This document shows positions 1 to 7,157 of a stretch of 31,939 bases of DNA, one piece after another. The stretch comes from UM-FILTER-42-14 sp964586055. Lineage in GTDB: Bacteria > Patescibacteriota > Microgenomatia > UBA1400 > PJMF01. A program made the position numbers and the translations under genes. Location: positions 1-31,939 of the forward strand of contig CAZPFX010000009.1 of the NCBI GenBank assembly GCA_964586055.1. The letters are read 5' to 3'. The first letter of the stretch is position 1. Every line of letters begins with the position of its first letter. The notes below the pieces were generated by a model. The model saw only the letters and a program-made list of their open reading frames with translations. It was not told the origin of the DNA and did no database searches.

Positions 1-12
1 ACATTTTTTTAC

Positions 13-210
13 ATGTCAAAATTCAAAGTCATTGACTACTTTCTCTGGGGAGATTTGAAACTAGGCAAGGGAGACATTCTGCTAGTTGAAGAGACTGATA
101 GAGAATGCTCGCGTGTAACTGTGAAACATCATCCAGACAGAACTTTGCTTGTTAGCTCAAAAGCTGTCGAAAGTATGATTTTTCTGAAAAAAATTGAGCG
201 ACTTAAATAA
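13..210 (+). CDS. Small hypothetical protein (65 aa), possibly 5'-truncated
   Basis: I do not recognise the family. The product is a basic 65-residue protein without a membrane segment or signal peptide. It begins MSKFKVIDYF and has a beta-rich look in the middle (DILLVEETD, SRVTVKHH, TLLVSS), compatible with a small barrel or SH3-like fold, but that is inference only. The reading frame stays open to the window edge, so the ATG at 13 may be internal and the true start may lie upstream of the window. No Shine-Dalgarno sequence precedes the ATG. It lies 60 bases before the HAD phosphatase gene, which has its own -10 element. Confidence 0.45.
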   Translation: MSKFKVIDYFLWGDLKLGKGDILLVEETDRECSRVTVKHHPDRTLLVSSKAVESMIFLKKIERLK

Positions 211-258
211 GACGCTGATCAACAAAGGCAACTACTTTTCAAGAAAAGCTATCTAAAC

Positions 259-264
259 TATACT
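259..264 (+). promoter_or_regulatory. -10 element (TATACT) 6 bases before the HAD gene start
   Basis: TATACT ends 6 bases before the ATG at 271, so transcription should start at or next to the start codon. There is no Shine-Dalgarno sequence. The -35 region is weak (TTTTCA at 236-241, 17-base spacer). This is one example of the leaderless arrangement seen across the window. Confidence 0.55.
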
Positions 265-270
265 TACGCC

Positions 271-906
271 ATGATAATACTATTTGATTTTGACGGAACA
301 ATAGCGATTTCTTTAGAAGCATCAATCATCTTTTTTAATGAAGTAGCCGAAGATTGTGGTCTTCCACATATAAAAGCTGCTGATTTAGAAAAATTAAAGG
401 AACTAAGTGCGCGCGAATTGCTAAAAAAATATCCCTTGTCACCTTGGAATCTCTTAAAACTAACAAAACATATTCAAGGAGAAATATCAAATCACATGGA
501 AGACATTGGTATCAATCCTGAGATAAAAGGCGTTTTTATCGAGTTAAAAAAACAGGGTCATACTGTTGGTATTGTCACCTCTAATACAACAAAAAATGTA
601 GAACTATTTTTAGCATCTCACCAAATATCAATAATTGATTTTATTTATTCAGAAAAAAACTTGTTTGGGAAAGGAAAGGTGTTGAATAATTTAATAAAGA
701 AACGCCTTTTTAAGAAAAGTGAAGTCCTGTATGTGGGCGACGAGGTTCGAGATATTGACGCGGCTAAAAATGCTGCAGTTAAAGTGATAGCAGTTGACTG
801 GGGTTTTAATTCAGAGGAGAGACTTAGGAAAGCTCAACCAGATTTTCTTATATCTAAGCCTAGAGAGATACTTGGAGTAATCTCAGAATTAAGTAGCACA
901 AACTAG
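271..906 (+). CDS. HAD-superfamily hydrolase (phosphoglycolate phosphatase-like)
   Basis: A 211-residue cytosolic HAD subfamily I phosphatase. Motif I is FDFDGT with nucleophile D6 and acid/base D8. Motif II is VTSNT near residue 103. The motif III lysine is in GKGK near residues 134-136, and motif IV is VGDEVRDID at 155-163. A helical cap of about 65 residues lies between motifs I and II, as in Gph/PGMB-type enzymes. The substrate cannot be read from sequence; 2-phosphoglycolate or a sugar phosphate are the usual ones. The gene appears leaderless. It ends in the palindrome CTAG, which also supplies the stop codon of the convergent deacetylase gene, a 4-base tail-to-tail overlap. Confidence 0.85.
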   Translation: MIILFDFDGTIAISLEASIIFFNEVAEDCGLPHIKAADLEKLKELSARELLKKYPLSPWNLLKLTKHIQGEISNHMEDIGINPEIKGVFIELKKQGHTVGIVTSNTTKNVELFLASHQISIIDFIYSEKNLFGKGKVLNNLIKKRLFKKSEVLYVGDEVRDIDAAKNAAVKVIAVDWGFNSEERLRKAQPDFLISKPREILGVISELSSTN

Positions 907-1688
907 AGCGACTCTTTAACCTCATGAAAATACTCCCACGGAAAAAGGGACCAGAGAATAACGTTCGGAACAGGAACAACTAGACCTCTTTCATAAGATG
1001 GAAACTGACTTTTGTAAGCACCGATCACTTTTGATTTTGTGATGAATCGATGACCGATCCATATTTTCATATTCGGGTGTTTTCTATGTTTCGCAAAATC
1101 AGGATTATCAGCCATGTGTGTCGGTAGCTTTTTTCCAGCGAGAATTTTCTCGGGAAAAGAAATATACCAGAGTTTAAAACTCTTTTTCAATTTCTTGTGA
1201 AGATCGGTGATAATTTCTGAAACAACAATGTGATCGGGGTGGCCATAAAGTCCTGATTTATCATAGGTAATCACAAGATCCGGCTTTTGCTTAGCGATTA
1301 TTTTCTGCAAGTACGAAGTCAACTTTGTTCGTTTTTTTGGAAGCACTCCATCTCCAAAGTCTTCGTGAATCAGCCTCACTCCAAGAATTTTTGCTGATAC
1401 CTTGGCCTCTTTTGAGCGAATCTTTTTGAGAGTTAAGTCCTCACTAGCATCAGGTGTGCCACGCTCTCCTTTAGAGAAGAGAAGTAAAGTTACTTTAATT
1501 CCTTGATCAGTAAATTTCTTGATCGTCCCAGCCATGCTTTTGGCTTCATCATCTGGATGAGGGAAAACTATTAATACACTTGTAAATTCTCCAGTCAATT
1601 TTGAAGGCACTGAGAAGTCATTTAGATAAATAACCAATACTGCCCAAAAAATTAAGATTGAAACGAAAATGTATCCGAGAATTATCAT
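903..1688 (-). CDS. PIG-L/LmbE-family deacetylase, membrane-anchored
   Basis: A 261-residue zinc-dependent N-acetylglucosamine-type deacetylase of the LmbE/PIG-L family. The family signature is PHPDDE at residues 43-48, followed by the second metal and catalytic motif GHPDH at 149-153. Residues 2-22 form a hydrophobic N-terminal helix, so the enzyme is probably membrane-anchored; which face it works on cannot be settled from sequence alone. Family members remove N-acetyl groups from sugars, as in GlcNAc-PI, mycothiol or bacillithiol precursors. The start overlaps the stop of the upstream glycoside hydrolase gene by 4 bases (ATGA), so the two are probably translationally coupled and may act on the same surface polysaccharide. 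Confidence 0.85.
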   Translation of the reverse strand: MIILGYIFVSILIFWAVLVIYLNDFSVPSKLTGEFTSVLIVFPHPDDEAKSMAGTIKKFTDQGIKVTLLLFSKGERGTPDASEDLTLKKIRSKEAKVSAKILGVRLIHEDFGDGVLPKKRTKLTSYLQKIIAKQKPDLVITYDKSGLYGHPDHIVVSEIITDLHKKLKKSFKLWYISFPEKILAGKKLPTHMADNPDFAKHRKHPNMKIWIGHRFITKSKVIGAYKSQFPSYERGLVVPVPNVILWSLFPWEYFHEVKESL

Positions 1689-2704
1689 CTAGATGATTCT
1701 ACACTGCTGAGCAATCGACTTTGTTTGAAAGTATGTGCCAGAGCTCTTCGAAGGGCGTCAAGTTGTTCAGTAGGCTTATCATCCGCTGTCATAAAACTAA
1801 AGCCTGAAAAGGGACCTGGGGAGCCCTTGTAGATGAAGGGGGTGACGGCTACAACCTTATCTTTTGTCCAGATGTGTTGTAAGGCATATTCATAATATGA
1901 AGATAACCAAGGTCTCGTCGAACGAGAGTCTTCCCAACCTGTCTCGGTAATGTAGACGGGTAGAGTATTCTCAGTTTTATCAGCAAGGAAAGCCAGCTCG
2001 TGCTCAAAACCTCTAAGAGACATTTTGTCAGTCTTCGTTGGCGAAGTTGAGAAGCCTGGATTTGGATAAGAGTGCGAGTTCCAGGCGTCGGCGTAAGTGA
2101 AGATTTCGGGATCGAAAGCGTACATTGAGGCTAAATAATTAAATGCTTCAGAAGTGCTTCTTCCATTTGGAGCAGCAAGATCCATTGCTGCCGGCATAAC
2201 AATGAAGGAGGCTTGCTGTGCATGCGCCCAGCTACTCGTGAATCTAAAGGCGTTGGCATACGAATTTGGGTCAATCTCACCACCCCATTCTTTAGAGTGA
2301 TTAACTTCATTAAAGGCAATAATGTGGCGATCTTCAGTTGGCCATTCGAGTTTTTGTAAAAAAGTAATCAGATCAACAATGTCTTTTCGGGTTGGTTGTT
2401 GCCAACTGCCATTTTCATATCTGGTAGCTAATCTAACAATAGGGATAACGTGAGTCTCTCGCGCTTCTGTAAAAAGCTTTTGCCATCTTGGTAAATCATT
2501 AAGGTCATTCAAGGTAAGGGGTACGGTCATGTAGTACCACTGATCTTGAGTCTCACCGTCAATTAACAGAGAATTTTTAGCTGCTGAAAATTCTTCAGGA
2601 TTTAGCACGTGCATGCCCATAATCGAAGTCTCTCTCGCAGCCACATTTGCGGCAGTAAGAAAAAGAAAAAAGATTGCGGTGTATAGCGATAAAATTCTTT
2701 TCAT
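1685..2704 (-). CDS. Secreted glycoside hydrolase, clan GH-A-like TIM barrel
   Basis: A predicted exported glycosidase of about 339 residues. With the start at MKRILSLYTA there is a clean signal peptide ending near NVAARE; the longer frame from 2746 adds 14 residues that spoil it. Two features support a retaining clan-A glycosidase: FNEVN, with the likely acid/base Glu near residue 133, and YITETGWED, with the likely nucleophile Glu near 254. The specific GH family and substrate are not clear. A -10 element TATAAC (+ strand 2712-2717) sits 7 bases before this ATG, supporting the start and a leaderless mRNA. It is coupled by ATGA overlap to the LmbE-like deacetylase, suggesting glycan processing at the envelope or scavenging. 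Confidence 0.75.
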   Translation of the reverse strand: MKRILSLYTAIFFLFLTAANVAARETSIMGMHVLNPEEFSAAKNSLLIDGETQDQWYYMTVPLTLNDLNDLPRWQKLFTEARETHVIPIVRLATRYENGSWQQPTRKDIVDLITFLQKLEWPTEDRHIIAFNEVNHSKEWGGEIDPNSYANAFRFTSSWAHAQQASFIVMPAAMDLAAPNGRSTSEAFNYLASMYAFDPEIFTYADAWNSHSYPNPGFSTSPTKTDKMSLRGFEHELAFLADKTENTLPVYITETGWEDSRSTRPWLSSYYEYALQHIWTKDKVVAVTPFIYKGSPGPFSGFSFMTADDKPTEQLDALRRALAHTFKQSRLLSSVESSR

Positions 2705-2738
2705 GTATATAGTTATAGGATAACATGTAAGGCCCCAA

Positions 2739-2768
2739 TTGTCCATGGTCGTCGATCTTTGGTATACT
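2739..2768 (+). promoter_or_regulatory. Promoter of the lysozyme-like gene
   Basis: TTGTCC (2739-2744) and TATACT (2763-2768) are separated by 18 bases. The predicted start site near 2775 leaves a leader of about 10 bases before ATG 2785, with no Shine-Dalgarno. The region is divergent: the minus-strand -10 of the glycosidase gene is at 2712-2717. Confidence 0.6.
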
Positions 2769-2784
2769 GTTTATTCGCATATAT

Positions 2785-3441
2785 ATGAAACATATATTTT
2801 TTGCCTTTTCATGGATCTTTTTATCAGCTGGAGTCATTCTGGTCAGCGTTGCTGGAATGCAGTTTTATCTCGAAGGGGTGACCTGGAGTGATTTTACTCA
2901 TGACCCAGGGAATGCTGTCAGAGTAAGTATTGCTAATTTGACGGGAAAATCAGCCAAAAGCGAGATGTCTACCCAAATGCAGATCAACGACGCTAGAAGT
3001 CAGCTAGTGGCAAATTTCTTAGAACGATATAACTCACCGCTAAAACCTTACGACTACTTTGGTAAAACTTTCGTAGAGATCGCTGACGAATACAACATTG
3101 ACTTCAGACTATTGCCAGCAATCGCCATGCAAGAGAGCAATCTATGCAAAGTCACCCCTCCGGGTTCATACAATTGTCTAGGCCTAGGCGTTCATGCCAG
3201 GGGAACGTGGGAATTTGAAAGCTATGAAGAAAACTTTAGAGCCGCAGCCAGAGTCCTCAAGCAAAACTATATAGACAAAGGACTAGTTACTCCAGAGCAG
3301 ATAATGAGAAAATATACACCTTCTAGCAATGGCAGCTGGGCAGCTAGTGTGAACCAGTGGATGGCCGAGATGCGCTTCGATGATCGCACCATGGGAAGAT
3401 CTGAAAAAGAAGATGCCTACTTACTTGAATTTGTGAAATAG
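2785..3441 (+). CDS. Membrane-anchored lysozyme-like peptidoglycan hydrolase (glucosaminidase-type)
   Basis: A 218-residue protein with an N-terminal transmembrane helix at residues 4-24 and an extracytoplasmic domain from about residue 70. The domain resembles the glucosaminidase/lysozyme-like superfamily: IADEYNIDFRLLPAIAMQES carries the likely catalytic Glu117, followed by NCLGLG and a helical region ending in WMAEM. Cys121 and Cys131 could form a disulfide outside the membrane. It is expected to cut or remodel cell-wall glycan. It is transcribed away from the glycosidase/deacetylase pair, so the three genes may form a wall- or glycan-processing neighbourhood. The exact bond cleaved is unknown. 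Confidence 0.7.
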   Translation: MKHIFFAFSWIFLSAGVILVSVAGMQFYLEGVTWSDFTHDPGNAVRVSIANLTGKSAKSEMSTQMQINDARSQLVANFLERYNSPLKPYDYFGKTFVEIADEYNIDFRLLPAIAMQESNLCKVTPPGSYNCLGLGVHARGTWEFESYEENFRAAARVLKQNYIDKGLVTPEQIMRKYTPSSNGSWAASVNQWMAEMRFDDRTMGRSEKEDAYLLEFVK

Positions 3442-3452
3442 TTTGATACCTA

Positions 3453-3480
3453 TTGACATCCTTATAGTAAATGTTATTAT
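3453..3480 (+). promoter_or_regulatory. Strong promoter upstream of a candidate small RNA
   Basis: A perfect -35 TTGACA (3453-3458), a 16-base spacer and -10 TATTAT (3475-3480, 5/6 consensus). It has the best -35 match of any promoter I see in the window, yet no credible ORF follows it; the next thing downstream is a pair of hairpins and a terminator. Confidence 0.65.
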
Positions 3481-3486
3481 ACATAT

Positions 3487-3561
3487 ACCTCAGAAGGTTT
3501 GTTCCTCACCGGAATAATCGTTCTGAGACAAAAGAACCCGCACATAAAGGCGGGTTTTTTT
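3487..3561 (+). ncRNA. Candidate small structured RNA (~75 nt), family not recognised
   Basis: Downstream of the promoter at 3453-3480 the predicted transcript contains a 7-bp stem, CTCAGAA (3489-3495) with TTCTGAG (3521-3527). It encloses a smaller TTCC/GGAA hairpin (3502-3505 with 3511-3514). A short A-rich linker follows, then an intrinsic terminator at 3535-3561. No start codon with a sensible ORF lies in it. I do not recognise a known family (not 6S, tmRNA, SRP or RNase P). It could be a trans-acting sRNA or a leftover leader that ends at an attenuator. Start and end are predicted, not measured. Confidence 0.5.
3535..3561 (+). terminator. Intrinsic terminator, probably bidirectional
   Basis: AACCCGC (3535-3541) pairs with GCGGGTT (3550-3556) around an 8-base loop and runs into seven T (3555-3561). 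On the minus strand the same stem is followed by TTCTTTTGT, so it can also end the tRNA-Leu transcript coming from the other side. It is the clearest intrinsic terminator in the window. Confidence 0.8.
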
Positions 3562-3562
3562 G

Positions 3563-3647
3563 TGCCGAGAACAGGAATCGAACCTGCACGCCCTTAACGG
3601 GCACTGGATTCTAAGTCCAGCCTGTCTACCAGTTCCAGCATCTCGGC
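3563..3647 (-). tRNA. tRNA-Leu (anticodon UAG)
   Basis: An 85-base class II tRNA on the minus strand. The acceptor stem is GCCGAGA/TCTCGGC with discriminator A. The anticodon stem CTGGA/TCCAG holds the loop CTTAGAA, giving anticodon TAG, which reads CUN leucine codons. A long variable arm (TGCCCGTTAAGGGCG) and the T-arm GGTTCGATTCC follow. The CCA end is not encoded (the bases after the discriminator are CAA), so a CCA-adding enzyme is needed. It ends against the terminator of the candidate small RNA. Confidence 0.95.
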
Positions 3648-3685
3648 TCAAAATAGTTATTGTATTGTAGCGCACAAAGTTCGTG

Positions 3686-3691
3686 TAAGAT
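3686..3691 (+). promoter_or_regulatory. -10 element (TAAGAT) 6 bases before the gene at 3698
   Basis: TAAGAT ends 6 bases before ATG 3698 with no Shine-Dalgarno sequence. TATTGT at 3663-3668 is a possible weak -35 with a 17-base spacer. The same hexamer and spacing recur before the genes at 10481 and 11619. Confidence 0.5.
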
Positions 3692-3697
3692 ACAAAG

Positions 3698-4135
3698 ATG
3701 CAGGCAGTGAGTTCACCAGAAAATATTAATCATCTGGATCCAGATTGGAAGGTTGTTTTCTCATCATATGCGCATCTTTTTCATGTGGTTTGGAAAAAGG
3801 TAGCCTTAGTTTTCTTAACCATTTATGGACTTCATGGTCTTTTCACCTCACTTCACCTTCTAGTTATTAAATATCCAGATCTCGAAAAACTCCTAGATTT
3901 ACAATTAATTGGTCAAGAAGAGGTTGAAAAAGTTGTTGCAGAAGTTTTTGTAGTTCTTTTAGCAACAATAATTGACACATTTTTAGCGCTCAGACTTTCC
4001 AAAGCAAAGGAGTTAAAATCCGAAATAATTGATGTAGTCTTAGCCACTCTTTTTATCTTATTTAATAGCAGAATAATCAGTTATATTTTGTCCTATGACA
4101 TCATCTCCATCATCACTAGATTCTCTTCAAGATAA
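3698..4135 (+). CDS. Hypothetical integral membrane protein (145 aa)
   Basis: I do not recognise the family. The product has about three hydrophobic segments: roughly residues 34-58 (VALVFLTIYGLHGLFTSLHL), 80-97 (VAEVFVVLLATIIDTFLAL) and 110-140 (IIDVVLATLFILFNSRIISY). A polar N terminus of about 30 residues precedes the first. The layout suggests a small membrane protein, perhaps related to phosphate-starvation-inducible PsiE-type proteins, but that is only a resemblance of hydropathy and length. The gene appears leaderless. Its 3' end overlaps the following YgjP-like gene by 41 bases in another frame. Confidence 0.65.
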   Translation: MQAVSSPENINHLDPDWKVVFSSYAHLFHVVWKKVALVFLTIYGLHGLFTSLHLLVIKYPDLEKLLDLQLIGQEEVEKVVAEVFVVLLATIIDTFLALRLSKAKELKSEIIDVVLATLFILFNSRIISYILSYDIISIITRFSSR

Positions 4136-4802
4136 GATTAAAATCGTTTATCGCGATCGAGGTCGTTCTCTTAGCATGAAGGTTCTTGACGATGGCACGA
4201 TCCAAGTAACTGCTCCTAAAAGAATAAACCAGAATCAGATTAAATCTTTTCTCACCAGTCAGATAGTTTGGATACAAAAACAACAAAAGAAGCAGCTAGG
4301 AAGGGAAGAATTAGAAACAGAAAGCTCAATTTATTTGTTTGGGAAAAAATATAACAAAGTTGTCGTCTATGACTCGACTATTTCAATTGGCTTCGGTGCA
4401 AGCAAAAGCGAACTAATCTATAACGCAATTAACCCAGAAACGACTAGCTCATCTTCGGAATACACAAATGCTCTAGAGAGATTTTTAAAAAGAACAGCTG
4501 AATCATTCATTCTGCCAAAAACAAAAGAGCTATCTGACGCCTATAAACTATCTGTTGGAAAAATAACCTTCAGACAGCAGAAAACAAGATGGGGAAGCTG
4601 TAGCTCACAAGGGAATTTAAATTTTAATTGGCGACTAGTTCATTTCTCACCCAAGGCCATTGAGTATGTCATCGCTCATGAACTTGCGCACCTAACTCAT
4701 CACAATCACTCTAGGGAATTCTGGTCACTTGTAAGAAATTACATGCCAGATTATAAGCTTCAACAAAAGCAATTTGGTAAATTCAGAGTTCATATTACAT
4801 GA
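4095..4802 (+). CDS. YgjP-like (DUF45) zinc metallopeptidase
   Basis: A 235-residue cytosolic protein of the YgjP/SprT-like M48-related group. The C-terminal third carries the family block RQQKTRWGSCSSQGNLNFNW followed by the zinc site HELAH (H195, E196, H199) and the downstream HSREFW that supplies further conserved residues. The N-terminal part matches the usual DUF45 beginning (IKIVYRDRGRSLSMKV with APKRIN). Family members are predicted metal-dependent proteases; in type I restriction loci they occur as accessory proteins, but no such genes are here. The start overlaps the upstream gene by 41 bases. A -10-like TATATT at 4082-4087 lies 7 bases before ATG 4095, supporting this start. Confidence 0.85.
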   Translation: MTSSPSSLDSLQDKIKIVYRDRGRSLSMKVLDDGTIQVTAPKRINQNQIKSFLTSQIVWIQKQQKKQLGREELETESSIYLFGKKYNKVVVYDSTISIGFGASKSELIYNAINPETTSSSSEYTNALERFLKRTAESFILPKTKELSDAYKLSVGKITFRQQKTRWGSCSSQGNLNFNWRLVHFSPKAIEYVIAHELAHLTHHNHSREFWSLVRNYMPDYKLQQKQFGKFRVHIT

Positions 4803-4807
4803 CCTGC

Positions 4808-4813
4808 TATACT
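4808..4813 (+). promoter_or_regulatory. -10 element (TATACT) 5 bases before the gene at 4819
   Basis: TATACT ends 5 bases before ATG 4819 and lies just after the stop codon of the YgjP-like gene. No Shine-Dalgarno sequence is present and no good -35 is seen. Confidence 0.5.
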
Positions 4814-4818
4814 AGAAA

Positions 4819-5001
4819 ATGATGATAAAACCATGGATGCGAAAACATCACTCTACAGTAGATAAAATTGCGAAAAAACTTCATTGGCCGCATCAGGAAA
4901 CCAAAGCTCACAAAGCTCTAAGATTATTCCAAAGCAGCATTCTTTACCTCGCCCTTATTTTGTTTGGCTATTTATTGGCTCAACTTAAATTTTTGGCATA
5001 A
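4819..5001 (+). CDS. Small single-pass membrane protein (60 aa)
   Basis: No family recognised. The first 35 residues are basic and histidine-rich (RKHHSTVDKIAKKLHWPHQE). Residues about 38-57 form one membrane helix (FQSSILYLALILFGYLLAQL). A -10 element 5 bases upstream suggests leaderless expression. The stop and the next start share one base (TAATG), so it is coupled to the HolA-like gene. This 1-base junction and the conserved-looking promoter are the best evidence that so short a frame is real. Confidence 0.6.
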   Translation: MMIKPWMRKHHSTVDKIAKKLHWPHQETKAHKALRLFQSSILYLALILFGYLLAQLKFLA

Positions 5002-5684
5002 TGTCGATCATTATTTTTCACGGAAATCACACGGTTGAGTCGAGAGAATCACTTCTTGATGAGATTTCTAAAAAGCAATCTCAGGGCCTTCATATATCAA
5101 AGCTTGAGGCTAAACAACTTACCACCTCCTTACTCGAAGCAGAACTCGGCTCCAACTCTCTATTTGATTCAGCCAAGTGTATTGTCATCGAAGAACTACA
5201 CTCACTCCCTACTTCAAAAAAACGAGAAGATCTCATCTCTTTAATCAACTCTTCTCCAAGTGATGTTTTGTTATGGGAGAAAAAAAAATTAACTGCTTCA
5301 CAACTAAAAAAATTTCCAAATTCTGTTGACCGAGTGCATACCATTAGCACAACTTTATTTTCATGGCTCGATTCTCTTGGCAGCAGCGCCTCATCTGAGA
5401 AAAAAATCAGGCTCCTCCACACTGCTATTAAGCAAGATGGTGCCCAATTTTGTTTCTTAATGCTAGCAAGGCAAACAAGACTGCTACTAACATCAATTGA
5501 TGGTGGCCAGATAGCTGGCGCTCCTTTTGTTCAAACCAAATTAAAAAAACAGGCCCACTTCTTTTCCGAGGGAGAACTACTTGGACTCCATAAAAAACTA
5601 TTAAAAATCGACACCGAGCAGAAAACTTCTACAGCGACTTTGAAGCTCGATCAAGAGCTTGATATGCTCACGCTTGCAATGTAG
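5001..5684 (+). CDS. holA: DNA polymerase III delta subunit-like protein (HolA-like, short)
   Basis: A 227-residue protein resembling a trimmed clamp-loader delta subunit. The N terminus IIIFHGNHTVESRESLLDEI fits the delta start. A central stretch (VLLWEKKKLTASQLKKFP) matches the segment where delta reports on failing partners. The C-terminal part (LARQTRLLL, then KLLKIDTEQKTSTATLKLDQ) matches the collar-domain helices. Delta normally has about 330 residues, so this is about 100 shorter, and no Walker motif is expected or seen. In the replisome delta opens the sliding clamp. Assignment rests on pattern similarity in a diverged family, so the symbol is tentative. Confidence 0.6.
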   Translation: MSIIIFHGNHTVESRESLLDEISKKQSQGLHISKLEAKQLTTSLLEAELGSNSLFDSAKCIVIEELHSLPTSKKREDLISLINSSPSDVLLWEKKKLTASQLKKFPNSVDRVHTISTTLFSWLDSLGSSASSEKKIRLLHTAIKQDGAQFCFLMLARQTRLLLTSIDGGQIAGAPFVQTKLKKQAHFFSEGELLGLHKKLLKIDTEQKTSTATLKLDQELDMLTLAM

Positions 5685-5716
5685 AGTAATCTAATCAAGA
5701 TTATCGGAAGGAAACA

Positions 5717-7138
5717 ATGTACCAAATTGTCAAAAAGATAAACTCAAAAATTTTCAGAGGATACGATCTCCGGGGAGTTGCGGGTGCAGATTTATCTGAT
5801 GATGTTATGTACACACTTGGAAGAGCCTACTCAACCTTCCTTTCAAGAAGACGAATTGAAGAATGCACAATCGGTCGTGATAATCGTTTAACGGGTGAGT
5901 CTTATGCAAAAGCATTCATTGCTGGCCTGAATGATGGCGGCATCAACACTATTGATATGGGCTTATCATTAAGCCAAATTGTTTATTTTTCTTGCTACCA
6001 TTACAAAACAAGGGGGAGTGCAATGATCACAGCCTCCCACAATCCGGGAGAGTTCAATGGCTTAAAGCTTGGAGTTGGCTATTCTGACACCATGGTGACT
6101 GAGGAAATTCAGGACTTACGAAAAATTTGCGAACTTGGAGATTTCTCCGAGGGCAAAGGAACAAACCGAAATGATGATTCGTTCCCAGCTTATAAAGCTG
6201 ACATTCTCAAGCATTTTTCCTTGGAGAGAAAATGGAAAGTAGTTGTCGACACATGCAATGCAACGGGTGGAAAATTTTATCCCGAACTTCTCAGGGACGC
6301 AGGGTGTGAAGTGATTGAACAAAACACAAACCTCGACGGAAGCTTTCCCCTCGGAGTTCCTGACCCAACCGAAGTAGAGGTGCTTGACCGCTTAGCAAAA
6401 GGAGTTAAGGCTTCCAGCGCGGACATTGGCTTTGCTTATGATTCAGATGGAGACCGAATGGCCGTGGTCGATAATAACGGTGATGTCCTCTGGATGGATA
6501 CTATTGTCGCTCTTTTCTCAAAAGACGTACTCGACTATATGCCTGGATCTAAAATTGTTTATAACACTCTCTGCTCTAGACAAGTCACAGAAGCTATTGA
6601 GAAAGCGGGAGGCATTCCCGTGGTTTGGATGACGGGTCATTCTTTTATAAAAGCAAAACTTAAAGAAGAGCGAGGCCCATTTGGAGGCGAGCTTTCTGGT
6701 CACATATTTTTTATGGATAATTTTTATGGCCACGACGACGGCGCATATGCAAGTCTGAGACTCCTTCAATACTTAGAAAGAAAGAATCATAATTTATCCG
6801 AAGAGGTTTCTGAACTCGCACATTATGTTTCAAGTCCTGAAATCAAGCTAGGCTTAGCTGATGAAATTAAATTTTCGTTTATAGATACGGTTATTAGATC
6901 TGCATTTAAAGAACAATGGCCAAATGCCAAATACATTGATATTGACGGCATCAGAATGGACACTGACACTGAGATGGCAATAATCCGAGCTTCCCAAAAT
7001 GGGCCTTACATAACTGTTAAATTTGAGGGCAAGACACAGGCTGAATATGATGCAATGAAAACAATTCTTAAATCAATTTTGAAAAAGCATGAAGAAATTA
7101 ACTGGCAAGAAGGAGTCAATACGCACGCCCTCGACTAA
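5717..7138 (+). CDS. Phosphomannomutase/phosphoglucomutase (alpha-D-phosphohexomutase)
   Basis: A 473-residue enzyme interconverting hexose 1- and 6-phosphates. The four family motifs are in order: the phosphoserine loop TASHNP with S107, the magnesium loop DSDGDR at 242-247, the sugar-binding GGELSGH at 323-329, and the C-terminal phosphate-binding loop RASQNGPYITVKFEG near 435-450. The N terminus FRGYDLRG is typical. This gene is one of only two in the window with a convincing Shine-Dalgarno (GGAAGGA at 5707-5713). A 6-bp inverted repeat TAATCT/AGATTA lies just upstream of it. It opens a sugar-phosphate cluster and could feed glucose 1-phosphate or mannose 1-phosphate to the nucleotidyltransferase two genes on. 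Confidence 0.92.
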   Translation: MYQIVKKINSKIFRGYDLRGVAGADLSDDVMYTLGRAYSTFLSRRRIEECTIGRDNRLTGESYAKAFIAGLNDGGINTIDMGLSLSQIVYFSCYHYKTRGSAMITASHNPGEFNGLKLGVGYSDTMVTEEIQDLRKICELGDFSEGKGTNRNDDSFPAYKADILKHFSLERKWKVVVDTCNATGGKFYPELLRDAGCEVIEQNTNLDGSFPLGVPDPTEVEVLDRLAKGVKASSADIGFAYDSDGDRMAVVDNNGDVLWMDTIVALFSKDVLDYMPGSKIVYNTLCSRQVTEAIEKAGGIPVVWMTGHSFIKAKLKEERGPFGGELSGHIFFMDNFYGHDDGAYASLRLLQYLERKNHNLSEEVSELAHYVSSPEIKLGLADEIKFSFIDTVIRSAFKEQWPNAKYIDIDGIRMDTDTEMAIIRASQNGPYITVKFEGKTQAEYDAMKTILKSILKKHEEINWQEGVNTHALD

Positions 7139-7140
7139 CG

Positions 7141-7149
7141 TGCTATAAC
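7141..7149 (+). promoter_or_regulatory. Extended -10 promoter (TGC TATAAC) of the PfkB kinase gene
   Basis: TG-C-TATAAC is an extended -10 at 7141-7149. It ends 8 bases before ATG 7158, so the message is probably leaderless. There is no obvious -35, as expected for an extended -10. Confidence 0.5.
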
Positions 7150-7157
7150 TACTCTAT

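Noticed and set aside
2705..2746. Longer start of the glycosidase gene at 2746
   Set aside because: The 14 extra residues precede and spoil the signal peptide, and a -10 sits between the two starts.
3490..3675. 61-residue minus-strand frame covering the tRNA region
   Set aside because: It runs through the tRNA-Leu gene and the candidate RNA; the peptide is an artefact of reading a structured RNA gene.
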